DNA of 64,000 nucleotides from Paenibacillus sp. FSL R5-0490 (GCF_001956215.1 NZ_MRTQ01000013.1:1-64000), one strand, 5' to 3'. Numbered from the stretch's first letter, positions 8,846 through 17,485 are shown. Notes: a model not told the origin generated them from the letters alone. A program made the numbers and translations.

Positions 8846-9838
8846 TCAGGAAAATACTGGCTCCCCGGCTGCAAAATCAATTTCAAAACCCAGGTCCTTC
8901 AGCATTTGGTGGTCTGCTGTGCTTTCCTGTCCGGCGGTGGTTAAGTAATCTCCTACAAAAATGGAATTGGCCGGAAATAATCCAAGCGGCTGCAGGCTCC
9001 TGAGATTCACTTCTCTGCCCCCGGATATTCTGATTTCCTTTGATGGATTGATAAAACGCATGAGACAAAGCACTTTCAGGCAATAGCGGGGATTCAGCTC
9101 ATCTGTTCCTTCTAATGGTGTCCCATCAATGGCATGAAGAAAATTAACCGGAATTGAGTCGGCATCAAGCGCTTTTAGGCTTCGGGCCATCGCTATCACA
9201 TCTTTTTTGGTTTCCTTCATGCCGATGATAACACCGGAGCATGGTGAGATGCCTGCCTCCTTTATTAATTGGACAGTATTGACTCTGTCTCGATATGTAT
9301 GGGATGTAGTAATGCTCTCATGATGTTCTTCAGATGTATTAATATTGTGATTGTAGCGGTCCACTCCGGCTTCTTTCAGCTTCTCAGCCTGTTCAGGCTT
9401 CAAGAGTCCAAGGCAGGCGCAGACTTTCATATTATAGTGATCCTTTATCTCTTTAACAGCAGATACAACTTCATTCAGCTCTTTGTTGTTTGGGCCCCTG
9501 CCGCTTGCAACGATACAATATGTTCCAACATTAAGCTGATGTGCTTGTCTAGCTCCTTGTAAGATAGAGTCCTTATCCATCATCCGGTATTTTTCAATAG
9601 GTGCAGTTGAGATGCTGGATTGTGAACAATAGCCGCAGTTCTCAGGACATAATCCGGATTTTGTATTTATAATCATGTTTAATTTAACTTTATTCCCGTA
9701 ATGATGATGGCGGATTTTATAGGCACTTTGCAATAAATCCAGAAGCTCATCATCCGGGCAATTTAATATAGACATCGCCTCCGAGTCTGTCAATTCATGT
9801 CCTTCAAGTACGTCAAAAGCCAGCTTTTGAAAATTCAT
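8846..9838 (-). CDS. bioB: Biotin synthase
   Basis: A 330-residue radical-SAM enzyme that inserts sulfur into dethiobiotin. Cys64, Cys68 and Cys71 in CPENCGYCSQ bind the SAM [4Fe-4S] cluster, and YNHNINTSEEHH and ISGGREVNLR are conserved BioB blocks. Length is normal. It is the second gene of a leftward bioY-bioB unit, 24 nt behind bioY, with its own ribosome binding site. Confidence 0.97.
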   Translation of the reverse strand: MNFQKLAFDVLEGHELTDSEAMSILNCPDDELLDLLQSAYKIRHHHYGNKVKLNMIINTKSGLCPENCGYCSQSSISTAPIEKYRMMDKDSILQGARQAHQLNVGTYCIVASGRGPNNKELNEVVSAVKEIKDHYNMKVCACLGLLKPEQAEKLKEAGVDRYNHNINTSEEHHESITTSHTYRDRVNTVQLIKEAGISPCSGVIIGMKETKKDVIAMARSLKALDADSIPVNFLHAIDGTPLEGTDELNPRYCLKVLCLMRFINPSKEIRISGGREVNLRSLQPLGLFPANSIFVGDYLTTAGQESTADHQMLKDLGFEIDFAAGEPVFS

Positions 9839-9862
9839 AAGTATCCTCCTTAGTAAAATGGA

Positions 9863-10459
9863 TTATGCTGCCCGGTTTATTTTTCTGAACTGACTGCGGG
9901 CAAATACTCTATGCTCCAGCCGATATGCCATTACCCCGGCAAAAACAGAGAGAATAATGTCCTTTGGAAGAGGGACCGCCATCCATAGCCAAGCCATCTG
10001 ATAGGTAAATCCTTCAGGTGCTGTAAACCAAAGTTTATAAGCCAGGTACATCCAATTTGTCCCGAAAAGATAATTGATCGCCATTCCAATTAGAGCTGCA
10101 GTAATATATACCGGAACTGATTTTTTCTTTTCAATTATTTTCCCGGTGACATACGCTGTTAGAATGAACGAAAGGATAAAACCGAAAGTGGGGTTTAATA
10201 ATGAAGCAAAACCGCCGCCGAATTTTGAAAAGACCGGAGCGCCTGCAAGCCCGACGAAAGCATAGACAGCCATTGTAATAGCTCCCAGCCGGCTTCCTAA
10301 AATAGCCCCTGCCAAAATGGCAAAAAAGGTCTGTAAAGTAATAGGCACTCCTCCGATAACCAAAAATGGCACAAATGAAGTGATGTTTGCCCCAACCGCC
10401 ATCAGGGCAACAAACATACCTGCCAATGTTAAATCAATTGTCCTCAAACCTGTCTTCAT
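9863..10459 (-). CDS. bioY: Biotin transporter BioY (ECF S-component)
   Basis: A 198-residue integral membrane protein with about six helices. GGVPITLQTFFAILAGAILG is the BioY signature. It binds and imports biotin, usually with the shared EcfAA'T module. The ATG at 10459 has GGAGG at normal spacing; a longer frame adds 11 residues without a ribosome binding site. It is first in the bioY-bioB operon, so uptake and the last synthetic step are controlled together. Confidence 0.93.
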   Translation of the reverse strand: MKTGLRTIDLTLAGMFVALMAVGANITSFVPFLVIGGVPITLQTFFAILAGAILGSRLGAITMAVYAFVGLAGAPVFSKFGGGFASLLNPTFGFILSFILTAYVTGKIIEKKKSVPVYITAALIGMAINYLFGTNWMYLAYKLWFTAPEGFTYQMAWLWMAVPLPKDIILSVFAGVMAYRLEHRVFARSQFRKINRAA

Positions 10460-10518
10460 AAAAAGCCTCCTGCTAGATTTATATTTATACAATTTAGAAT
10501 AATAGCAGCAGTTGCTTT

Positions 10519-10548
10519 ATGTCAACTAAAAATAAAAATGGTTTACAT
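10519..10548 (-). promoter_or_regulatory. BirA-like operator and promoter of bioYB
   Basis: On the minus strand TGTAAACC, 13 nt, then AGTTGACA form the spaced inverted repeat typical of Bacillus BirA operators. The right half contains the -35 hexamer TTGACA, with an AT-rich -10 region (TATTAT/TATTCT) about 15-18 bp on. Holo-BirA binding would exclude RNA polymerase. Confidence 0.65.
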
Positions 10549-10644
10549 ATATCATTTTGAATAAAGTTTTTATCTAGGGATAAAGGGTAAAGTGATACTG
10601 CTCATCAAATAGATGATGTCCACACAATTTAAGGAGGTATAAAC

Positions 10645-10920
10645 ATGGCAAATAATAATAACAACATTCAAAGTGACGAACAGAAACAATATTTCAAGGA
10701 CCGGGCAGGCACAGATGAAGCGAGATTCCATGTAGTACCGCACGATGAAGAAGGTTGGGCAGTCAAAAGGGAAGGTCAAGACGAGACTGAGTACACTGCA
10801 GATTCACAGTCAGATGCTGTTGAGGAAGCAAAGCGCATGGCTGAGGAAGCAGGCACAATGGCCATTTTGCATAATGAGGATGGAAAAATTGAAGATCTGT
10901 TAAATTATGAAGATAAATAA
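10645..10920 (+). CDS. DUF2188 domain protein
   Basis: A 91-residue hydrophilic protein. The central ARFHVVPHDEEGWAVKREG block, followed by an Ala/Glu-rich helix and AILHNEDGKIED, is the DUF2188 pattern. The N-terminus is Asn-rich. Function is unknown; such proteins are widespread in bacteria and often single genes. AAGGAGG precedes the ATG, and a hairpin with a T-run follows the stop. Confidence 0.8.
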   Translation: MANNNNNIQSDEQKQYFKDRAGTDEARFHVVPHDEEGWAVKREGQDETEYTADSQSDAVEEAKRMAEEAGTMAILHNEDGKIEDLLNYEDK

Positions 10921-10925
10921 TCTTA

Positions 10926-10961
10926 GAGAAGGGCATTACTTTTGTGTAGTGCTCTTTTTTT
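10926..10961 (+). terminator. Terminator after the DUF2188 gene
   Basis: AGGGCATTAC/GTAGTGCTCT stem with one G.T pair and a T-run. Confidence 0.75.
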
Positions 10962-10999
10962 GTTATGGAGATAATGTGATTTTTTTCTAAAACAAAAAA

Positions 11000-11024
11000 A
11001 TTCCGCTTCCTATAAGAAAGCGGT
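11000..11024 (-). terminator. Leftward-facing terminator-like hairpin
   Basis: On the minus strand CCGCTT...AAGCGG (6 bp, extendable by mispairs) is followed by AATTTTTTTG. No gene is recognised to its right on that strand, so it may end an antisense or spurious transcript from the AT-rich region before fruR. Confidence 0.4.
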
Positions 11025-11064
11025 TCAAAAAAGAGACCTTGGACCAAGTTAATTCTGAAATTAA

Positions 11065-11110
11065 AACAATATATAGTAGCGTTAGTTGTCAGAAGAAACT
11101 ATATATTGTT
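11065..11110. repeat. Perfect 13-bp inverted repeat
   Basis: AACAATATATAGT at 11065-11077 and ACTATATATTGTT at 11098-11110 are exact reverse complements around a 20-nt loop. There is no T-run. It is in the 400-bp gap before fruR, which otherwise contains AT-rich sequence and the fru control region. Confidence 0.7.
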
Positions 11111-11200
11111 ATTTTAGATTCTAGCATAATAAATCATAGAGAGCAAACTATTATTTTAATATATTTAAAATATTCTAATTAAAAGAATAAATATTCTATA

Positions 11201-11285
11201 AACAATCAAAAACAATCAACCTATGATTGAATTTGATTTATTTTGAATGAAAATGATTGATTTTTGCAATCGGTTTCAGTATGAT
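11201..11285 (+). promoter_or_regulatory. fru operon control region: phased repeats, promoter and cre
   Basis: AACAATCAA occurs at 11201 and 11211, and TTGATT/TGATTGA-like units recur near 11224, 11233, 11243 and 11254, so the elements are spaced about one helical turn apart, as expected for a DeoR-family operator. The promoter reads TTGATT (11257-11262), 17 bp, TATGAT (11280-11285). Inside the spacer, 11264-11278 (TTGCAATCGGTTTCA) fits the CcpA cre consensus WTGNAANCGNWWNCA at every position. Confidence 0.8.
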
Positions 11286-11322
11286 GTAGTCAAGAAGAAC
11301 AACACACCCGGGAGGTGATGTT

Positions 11323-12075
11323 TTGTTAACACCAGAGCGCCACAAATTGATTCTGCAGCTTTTAAAAGAGAAAGGTGTAGTTAAAATTCAGGATCTCGTT
11401 GACATGACAGAAACATCGGAATCAACAATCAGAAGGGACCTTACCCAGCTTGAGGAAGGAAAGTACCTTAAAAGAATTCATGGAGGTGCAGCCAGGCTTC
11501 AGGGCAAGCTTCAGGAACCCAGCATGTCTGAAAAATCATCCAAAAACCTTCAGCAAAAGCGCCAAATTGCCCAATACGCAGCAAACCTTGTTGAAGAGGG
11601 GGATTCCATCTATTTGGATGCAGGCTCGACAGTAACTGAAATGATTCCCTTTTTGCCTGCGAAGAAAATTGTGGTTGTAACGAACGGACTAATGCATATC
11701 AACGCATTGCTCGAAAGGAATATAAAAACATTTTTAATCGGCGGTTTTGCCAAGGAACAGACAAAAGCCATCATCGGCAGGGGGGCATTGGCGAGCCTGG
11801 AAAATTACCGATTTGATAAATGCTTTATGGGAGTTAACGGTATCCATCCTCAATTCGGCTACACCACACCGGATCAGGATGAGGCAATGATCAAGCAAAT
11901 GGCCATTTCTCTTTCAAGGGAGGCATTCGTGCTTGCCGATGACACGAAGTTTTCAGAAATTGCGTTTGCCAAGATTGCCGATTTGCATACAGCAGCAATT
12001 ATTACAAATGAACTGAATGAGGATCAGCAAGAGCCTTATATCAGCAAAACTACAATAAAGGTCGTGACAGCATGA
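11323..12075 (+). CDS. fruR: DeoR-family fructose operon repressor FruR
   Basis: A 250-residue regulator. The N-terminus MLTPERHKLILQLLKEKG with the helix-turn-helix SESTIRRDLTQLEE is DeoR type. The C-terminal sugar-phosphate sensing domain carries YLDAGSTVTEM and GFTTPDQDE-like blocks. It starts at TTG 11323, behind GGGAGGTGA. The inducer is expected to be fructose 1-phosphate. It is the first gene of fruRKA and overlaps fruK by 4 nt; it probably binds the phased repeats upstream, making an autoregulated operon. Confidence 0.92.
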   Translation: MLTPERHKLILQLLKEKGVVKIQDLVDMTETSESTIRRDLTQLEEGKYLKRIHGGAARLQGKLQEPSMSEKSSKNLQQKRQIAQYAANLVEEGDSIYLDAGSTVTEMIPFLPAKKIVVVTNGLMHINALLERNIKTFLIGGFAKEQTKAIIGRGALASLENYRFDKCFMGVNGIHPQFGYTTPDQDEAMIKQMAISLSREAFVLADDTKFSEIAFAKIADLHTAAIITNELNEDQQEPYISKTTIKVVTA

Positions 12076-13001
12076 TACACACATTGACGCTAAATCCGTC
12101 AGTGGATTACATCGTAGAATTGGATGAGATAATAGTCGGCGGTCTTAACCGCATGAAGCAGGATACAAAGTTCCCTGGAGGAAAAGGAATCAATGTTTCG
12201 AGAGTGCTGAAAAGAATGGATGTTGAAAGCAAGGCGCTTGGCTTTGCAGGCGGCTTTACAGGAGATTATATTGTTAATTCCTTAAATAAGGAGAATATTC
12301 AAACCGACTTTGTACAAGTTGCAGGAGACACAAGAATTAATGTAAAGATCAAGGCAGAGACGGAAACAGAAGTCAATGCCAAAGGGCCGGCCATTTCAGA
12401 AAGGAATTTCGAGGATCTAATAAATAAAATCCGCAGCCTATCAGAAGAAGATTTGCTTGTCCTCGCAGGCAGTATTCCATCAACCTTGCCTGAAACAACA
12501 TATGAAGAGCTGGTGAAAATCTGTTCAGAAAATGGAGCGGCTTTTGTGGTGGACGCAGAGGGAGAATTATTGAAAAAGGTTCTTCCTTACAAACCGTTTT
12601 TAATAAAGCCCAATCACCATGAATTGGGTGAATTATTCAGCAGAGAATTCACTTCCGCTGAAGAAGTCATCCCTTTTGGACAGAAACTTGTTGAAATGGG
12701 CGCACAGAATGTAATTGTTTCATTAGCAGGCAAGGGAGCAGTCTTGATATCTGCTGATGCAGCATATATTTCAAGCGTTCCAATAGGAAAAGTAAAAAGT
12801 TCAGTTGGCGCCGGAGATTCCATGGTAGCCGGTTTTCTTGCAGCTTATGAAAAAAACAAAAATATAGAAAAGGCTTTTCAATACAGTGTTGCTTCCGGAA
12901 GTGCTACCGCTTTTTCGCTTGGTCTTTGCACAAAGGAAAAAGCGGAGGAATTGCTTTCTCAGGTTTCGATTGAAAAGGTCAGCCTAAAAGGGGAGATTTA
13001 G
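12072..13001 (+). CDS. fruK: 1-phosphofructokinase
   Basis: A 309-residue PfkB-family kinase converting fructose 1-phosphate to fructose 1,6-bisphosphate. TLNPSVDYIVEL opens the protein, GGKGINVSRVLK binds substrate, and VGAGDSMVAGF holds the catalytic Asp. Its ATG overlaps the fruR stop, and fruA starts 1 nt after its own stop, so the three genes are tightly coupled. Confidence 0.95.
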   Translation: MIHTLTLNPSVDYIVELDEIIVGGLNRMKQDTKFPGGKGINVSRVLKRMDVESKALGFAGGFTGDYIVNSLNKENIQTDFVQVAGDTRINVKIKAETETEVNAKGPAISERNFEDLINKIRSLSEEDLLVLAGSIPSTLPETTYEELVKICSENGAAFVVDAEGELLKKVLPYKPFLIKPNHHELGELFSREFTSAEEVIPFGQKLVEMGAQNVIVSLAGKGAVLISADAAYISSVPIGKVKSSVGAGDSMVAGFLAAYEKNKNIEKAFQYSVASGSATAFSLGLCTKEKAEELLSQVSIEKVSLKGEI

Positions 13002-13002
13002 G

Positions 13003-14874
13003 ATGAGAATAACAGAATTACTGACAAGAGATACGATTCTGCTCTCATTGAGCGGAACAGGCAAAATGGATGCCATAAATGGATTGGTAAACAAGCTTGA
13101 TGCAGCTGGAAAGCTTCATGACCGGGACGCCTTCAAGAATGCAATCTTAAAGAGGGAAGAACAGAGCACAACAGGCATAGGTGATGGAATTGCCATTCCT
13201 CATGCCAAAACGGGTGCGGTCAAAGAACCTGCTATTGCGTTCGGCAAATCAGAAGAAGGCGTAAATTATGAATCGCTTGACGGTCAGCCTGCACACTTAT
13301 TTTTTATGATTGCAGCCCCGGAAGGAGCTAATAATACACACTTGGAGGCTCTATCCAGGCTCTCATCGATATTAATGAACGAGGAAGCACGCAAAAAACT
13401 TCAGTATGCTGCTTCTGCGGACGAAGTTATTGAAATCATTGACAGCTATGACGGGACTGAAGAAGAGGAAGTCCAAAATATTGCTGACAGCAAACGATTT
13501 GTTGTGGCTGTAACAGCTTGCCCAACAGGAATTGCCCATACTTATATGGCAGCTGATTCACTTAAGGCCAAGGCAGCTGAAATGGGTGTTGATATTAAAG
13601 TTGAAACCAATGGCTCAAGCGGTGCTAAAAACGTTCTGACACCAGAGGAAATCGCGAATGCAGCAGCAATTATCGTTGCGGCAGATACCAAGGTTGAAAT
13701 GGAGCGATTCAGCGGAAAGCATGTCCTTGAAACGGCAGTTGCTGATGGCATCCGTAAACCTCAGGAGCTTATTGAAAAAGCGCTTAAGCAGGATGCTCCT
13801 GTTTACAAGGGCGGAAATGCGGACAGCGGTGAATCCTCTGGAAATCAAAAAGAGCAAAAAGCCGGTATATATAAGCATTTAATGAATGGTGTATCCAATA
13901 TGCTTCCATTTGTTGTGGGCGGGGGGATCCTGATTGCCATTTCCTTTATGTTCGGATATAAAGCAGCAGATCCTAATGATCCGTCGTATCATCCTATCGC
14001 TGAAGCACTGATGACGATTGGCGGGGGAAATGCGTTTGGATTAATCGTTCCAATCCTTGCAGCCTTCATTGCCATGAGTATTGCTGATCGCCCTGGATTT
14101 GCTGCAGGTGCAGTCGGAGGGATGATGGCAGCATCTGGAGGCGCAGGATTCCTTGGCGGCATCATTGCCGGCTTCCTTGCTGGTTATGTGGTAGTTGGGT
14201 TAAAAAAAGTTTTTGCCGGCCTGCCTTCATCTCTTGAAGGAATTAAAACGATTTTGCTTTATCCGCTCTTTGGAATTGCTATCACAGGATTGCTGATGCT
14301 TTATGTTGTGAACAAACCAGTTGGCGCATTAAATTCTGCTATCACCGAGTGGCTTTCAGGCCTCGGCACTGGAAATGCTGTCCTGCTGGGGGCAGTGCTG
14401 GGACTGATGATGGCATTTGATATGGGCGGCCCGGTTAATAAATCAGCATACGTTTTTGGTACAGGGCTTCTTGCAAATGGAGTATATGAACCGATGGCCG
14501 CAATCATGGCTGCGGGTATGGTTCCGCCACTTGCCATCGCCCTTGCCACAACTTTATTTAAAAATAGATTTACTAAACAGGAACAGGATGCAGGAAAAGC
14601 AAACTACATTATGGGATTTTCGTTTATTACTGAAGGCGCAATCCCTTTTGCAGCTGCAGATCCATTGCGTGTTATCCCATCCATCATGGCAGGGTCTGCC
14701 TTGGCAGGTGCAATTTCAATGATGGCTGGAATCGGATTAAGGGCGCCTCATGGCGGAGTCTTTGTCGTCCCTCTAGTTGATGGGCCATGGGGAATTTACC
14801 TTGCAGGAATAATAGCAGGTGCTCTTTTGTCCGCTGTTCTTATTGGAATCCTGAAAAAGCCTGCAAATAAATAA
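13003..14874 (+). CDS. fruA: Fructose PTS permease, EIIABC
   Basis: A 623-residue fused phosphotransferase permease that takes up fructose as fructose 1-phosphate. Domain IIA (about 1-150) has the phosphorylated His67 in GIAIPHAKT. Domain IIB (about 165-265) has Cys173 in VTACPTGIAHT. Domain IIC (about 290-620) is membranous, with GAIPFAAADPLRVIPS as the conserved substrate region. It is the last gene of fruRKA and is followed by a terminator. Confidence 0.96.
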   Translation: MRITELLTRDTILLSLSGTGKMDAINGLVNKLDAAGKLHDRDAFKNAILKREEQSTTGIGDGIAIPHAKTGAVKEPAIAFGKSEEGVNYESLDGQPAHLFFMIAAPEGANNTHLEALSRLSSILMNEEARKKLQYAASADEVIEIIDSYDGTEEEEVQNIADSKRFVVAVTACPTGIAHTYMAADSLKAKAAEMGVDIKVETNGSSGAKNVLTPEEIANAAAIIVAADTKVEMERFSGKHVLETAVADGIRKPQELIEKALKQDAPVYKGGNADSGESSGNQKEQKAGIYKHLMNGVSNMLPFVVGGGILIAISFMFGYKAADPNDPSYHPIAEALMTIGGGNAFGLIVPILAAFIAMSIADRPGFAAGAVGGMMAASGGAGFLGGIIAGFLAGYVVVGLKKVFAGLPSSLEGIKTILLYPLFGIAITGLLMLYVVNKPVGALNSAITEWLSGLGTGNAVLLGAVLGLMMAFDMGGPVNKSAYVFGTGLLANGVYEPMAAIMAAGMVPPLAIALATTLFKNRFTKQEQDAGKANYIMGFSFITEGAIPFAAADPLRVIPSIMAGSALAGAISMMAGIGLRAPHGGVFVVPLVDGPWGIYLAGIIAGALLSAVLIGILKKPANK

Positions 14875-14883
14875 TGTATGAAC

Positions 14884-14918
14884 AAAAGCCGGTACTTGAT
14901 GTATCGGCTTTTATTTTA
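14884..14918 (+). terminator. Terminator of the fru operon
   Basis: Stem AAAGCCGGTAC/GTATCGGCTTT with T-rich tail. Confidence 0.85.
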
Positions 14919-15046
14919 GAAAATCCTTCTAAAATAGATTGAAAAAACTGAAAATAAATGCTTTAATAAAAATAAACTCATAAGTCTATATATTTTTTTG
15001 ATAATAAATAAACTATCCAGTCTATTTAAAATGGAGGTGTAATTAC

Positions 15047-15091
15047 ATGGCCATTATCATTGTAATTAAAAGAGGGAACAAACATAAATAA
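15047..15091 (+). CDS. Possible 14-codon upstream peptide
   Basis: TGGAGGTG sits correctly before an ATG that opens a 14-codon frame reading MAIIIVIKRGNKHK, 35 nt before the acetyltransferase gene. It could be a translated leader peptide or a chance start. The flanks are AT-rich with no attenuator hairpin seen. Confidence 0.35.
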   Translation: MAIIIVIKRGNKHK

Positions 15092-15126
15092 CAATCAAAA
15101 ATTTAAAAACATGAAGGAGAGCGGCT

Positions 15127-15993
15127 ATGAAAATAAAAAGACTTTCCCAGTGCACCCTGGAGGAGGCGCTGACAGCCTGGAACAAAGGCTTTGAAGGCTA
15201 TATAGTTCCCATTAAGATGGATCTTCAGGCATTTGTTAACCGAATGATATCTGAGGGTCTTTCTCCTGAAAAGTCGATTATTGTATTTATGCACGGAGAA
15301 CCTTGCGGAATCATAATGAATGGATTCCGGGAGATTAACGGCAGAAAAATAGCCTGGAACGGAGGCACTGGAATCGCCCCGGAATTCCGCGGAAAAGGAC
15401 TCTCTGCAGCAATGATGGAAGAGGTAATTAGCATCTATAGAGCTGAAAAAGCCCACACCGCTGTTCTTGAAGCAATTGAAGAAAATGAGAGAGCGATTAA
15501 GCTCTACAAAAAAGCCGGCTATGTGATTACCGATCACTTGCTTTATTTAAACAAGAAGCTTCCAAATAACGAACTGGGCTTATTAAAGGAAAACCCCTTT
15601 TCCATTAAAAGGTTATATCCTGAACAGCTGCAGTCACTTAGCTTTTATGATACCACCGCTGCCTGGCAGTGCCAGTGGCAAAGTGTAAAACACGGAGAAG
15701 CTGCTGTGCTATTAAATGACGACGGAAAAGCGATTGGCTATATTTTATACAAAAGAATACTGAAAGCGGGAGGACGAACAGACCGCATCATCATCTATCA
15801 GTTAAGGTTCAATAATGGAAATAACTATGAAAAAATGACGGAAAGCATTCTCGGCAGTCTGTTCATGGATGCGGATGAATCTATTGATTTCACTGCAGTT
15901 AATATCTCTGTTTCCAATCCCTCCTCAAAAGCTTTACTTGAATTAGGATTCGAAAAAAAGGTTGGTCAGGTAATGATGGAAAAATCGCTTTAG
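15127..15993 (+). CDS. GNAT family N-acetyltransferase
   Basis: A 288-residue protein. The N-terminal half holds the acetyl-CoA site: NGGTGIAPEFRGKGLSAAMM has the R/Q-x-x-G-x-G/A loop, followed by VLEAIEENERAIKLYKKAGY. The C-terminal half, about 150-288, looks like a second, degenerate acetyltransferase fold ending ALLELGFEKKVGQVMM. The acceptor substrate is unknown. GAAGGAGAG precedes the ATG. The gene seems monocistronic, and no clear terminator follows. Confidence 0.85.
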   Translation: MKIKRLSQCTLEEALTAWNKGFEGYIVPIKMDLQAFVNRMISEGLSPEKSIIVFMHGEPCGIIMNGFREINGRKIAWNGGTGIAPEFRGKGLSAAMMEEVISIYRAEKAHTAVLEAIEENERAIKLYKKAGYVITDHLLYLNKKLPNNELGLLKENPFSIKRLYPEQLQSLSFYDTTAAWQCQWQSVKHGEAAVLLNDDGKAIGYILYKRILKAGGRTDRIIIYQLRFNNGNNYEKMTESILGSLFMDADESIDFTAVNISVSNPSSKALLELGFEKKVGQVMMEKSL

Positions 15994-16126
15994 GATATCT
16001 GCTTTTCAATTTCCCTTTTGCTCTTAAAAACTAAGTTGCCGATCCATAATTGAAGTTAGTGCTTAGGCATAATTTCAGCTGGTTTCTGATATGTTTTTAT
16101 GAGTACGCTTGAAAGGGGAGATATAC

Positions 16127-16924
16127 TTGGCTGCTGAATTTGAAAATGCTGCAAAATTTGAACACGGGTTTTGGCTGCAGATTTTGGGTGATCATGCACG
16201 CTTTATACATGATTCATTATCACCAAAGGAAAAAGACAGCATTGAACGGGCAAATTACTTTATACAGACCTTTGACCAGCTATTAGGAAGGGTTGGAGTG
16301 GATAATCTGGAGCAATTGAGCCGGAGGGCGGAACAGGAAGCTAAGAAGCTGCGGGAATTTAAATTGAACCTGATTGAACGTCATTTGATAGGGAAAATAT
16401 CCATTCATCTTGGCCCGGTATTTATTAACCATATGGTCAATGAGCTTGAGGAATATATGCTTGTCCTTCAATATTTAAAAAAGGGGGAAGCCCCGCCTGT
16501 ATTTCATGAGCTCCATCACCATTTAATCTGGCTTCTGGATGCAGCTGGCCATGCAGGTGCCATATCGGACAATATAGAACGTGTTGAGAAGAAAATTAAG
16601 AAAATCAGTGATGGCTATACAAAGGATTTTGAAGCATTTTATTTAAAGGCCGTAGAAATGTCCGGCTTCCTTCGGACTAATGTTGAATCATTCCCCGCCC
16701 TTCAAAAGTTTAACAGCGATGTTACGCTGGAAATGACTCTTTTTATGAACTTCCTCAATGAAATTGAGGAGCTTGAATTAAGCAAAGAGGCATTGGGTAC
16801 ATTTGCAGCTTTAATGGCTGATCATATGTACCGTGAAGAATGCTATTACCTCTCAAAGCTTGCCGAGTCTACTCAGTCTGAAAAGCCAAAATGTGACCCG
16901 GCCAAACCAAGGCTTAAAGAATAA
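16127..16924 (+). CDS. DUF2935 family protein
   Basis: A 265-residue helical protein starting FENAAKFEHGFWLQILGDHA, with repeated Glu/His helices (LHHHLIWLLDAAGHAG, ADHMYREECYYL) resembling the two-lobed DUF2935 family, which has a possible metal-binding helical bundle. Function is unknown; in Bacilli the family has been associated with sporulation-related or stress proteins only loosely. The start is taken as TTG 16127, with AAAGGGGAG 8 nt before it, rather than the TTG at 16109 inside that site. A terminator follows. Confidence 0.82.
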   Translation: MAAEFENAAKFEHGFWLQILGDHARFIHDSLSPKEKDSIERANYFIQTFDQLLGRVGVDNLEQLSRRAEQEAKKLREFKLNLIERHLIGKISIHLGPVFINHMVNELEEYMLVLQYLKKGEAPPVFHELHHHLIWLLDAAGHAGAISDNIERVEKKIKKISDGYTKDFEAFYLKAVEMSGFLRTNVESFPALQKFNSDVTLEMTLFMNFLNEIEELELSKEALGTFAALMADHMYREECYYLSKLAESTQSEKPKCDPAKPRLKE

Positions 16925-16928
16925 TTTC

Positions 16929-16955
16929 AAAACTGCCATTTTCGGCAGTTTTTTT
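16929..16955 (+). terminator. Terminator after the DUF2935 gene
   Basis: Perfect stem AAACTGCC/GGCAGTTT, 6-nt loop and T-run. Confidence 0.9.
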
Positions 16956-17014
16956 GCATGCAGAACATGAATCCATGTTTTCCAGGGTAAAGGAATATTA
17001 AAAAGGCTGATATC

Positions 17015-17269
17015 ATGGAACTGATTAGATGGAGTTATATGAGGAGAAATCAGGTAAAGGGGTTCTTTGACTGTTTTCCTGAAGCAATCATTATTTTTAA
17101 AAGAATAAAAAATTATTATTTTATCCATAGCGTGGAATGGGGAGGCAATCCTCAGTTAATTGCTGAGCAGCAGCTGGAGGATATGGAGTATTTGCTTAAT
17201 CAGGAGATGGGTTTTCTTCATGGATATCTTCAAAGGAAATCTGCAGATCAAAAAGATTTGAAAAAATAG
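17015..17269 (+). CDS. Hypothetical protein (84 aa)
   Basis: The frame opens with MELIRWSYMRRNQVKGFF and contains a mixed beta-like stretch FKRIKNYYFIHSVEWGG and a Glu/Gln-rich helix. I do not recognise a family. The ribosome binding site (AAAGGCTGAT) is weak. It lies between the DUF2935 terminator and the toxin locus and shows no membrane segment. Confidence 0.55.
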   Translation: MELIRWSYMRRNQVKGFFDCFPEAIIIFKRIKNYYFIHSVEWGGNPQLIAEQQLEDMEYLLNQEMGFLHGYLQRKSADQKDLKK

Positions 17270-17295
17270 GAAAGAAGAATCAATTTGTTTAAAAT

Positions 17296-17336
17296 AGAAC
17301 ATGCGTTCGACTAAATGGACAGGATTGTGTTATAAT
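17296..17336 (+). promoter_or_regulatory. SOS (LexA) box and promoter of the toxin gene
   Basis: AGAACATGCGTTCG at 17296-17309 differs from the Bacillus LexA consensus CGAAC-N4-GTTCG only at the first base. A perfect -10 TATAAT lies at 17331-17336, and the box covers the place where the -35 should be. LexA bound here would be expected to shut the promoter until DNA damage. Confidence 0.65.
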
Positions 17337-17401
17337 AAAGAAGCAATGGGAGTTTCTCAAGGGTGGTCGGCTAGCCCCGTATTTGAAAGGGGGTGATGCC
17401 T

Positions 17402-17485
17402 TTGACAGTTTTCGAATCGATCATGATGATGATTTCTTTTTCTAGTCTGATCATTGCTGTCATGACTTTTAACCATAAAAAATAG
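17402..17485 (+). CDS. Holin-like type I toxin peptide (27 aa)
   Basis: TTG at 17402 (ATG at 17396 in the same frame) opens MTVFESIMMMISFSSLIIAV and ends with NHKK. The N-terminal MTVFE, a single hydrophobic span and a short Lys tail are the hallmarks of the putative holin-like toxin (Hol-Tox) family of Firmicutes. The GGGGGTGA ribosome binding site can pair with GCCCC 11 nt upstream, a feature of type I toxin mRNAs. The TTG gives better spacing than the ATG. The peptide would insert in the membrane and depolarise or damage it. An apparent antisense RNA faces the mRNA's 3' part. Confidence 0.7.
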   Translation: MTVFESIMMMISFSSLIIAVMTFNHKK

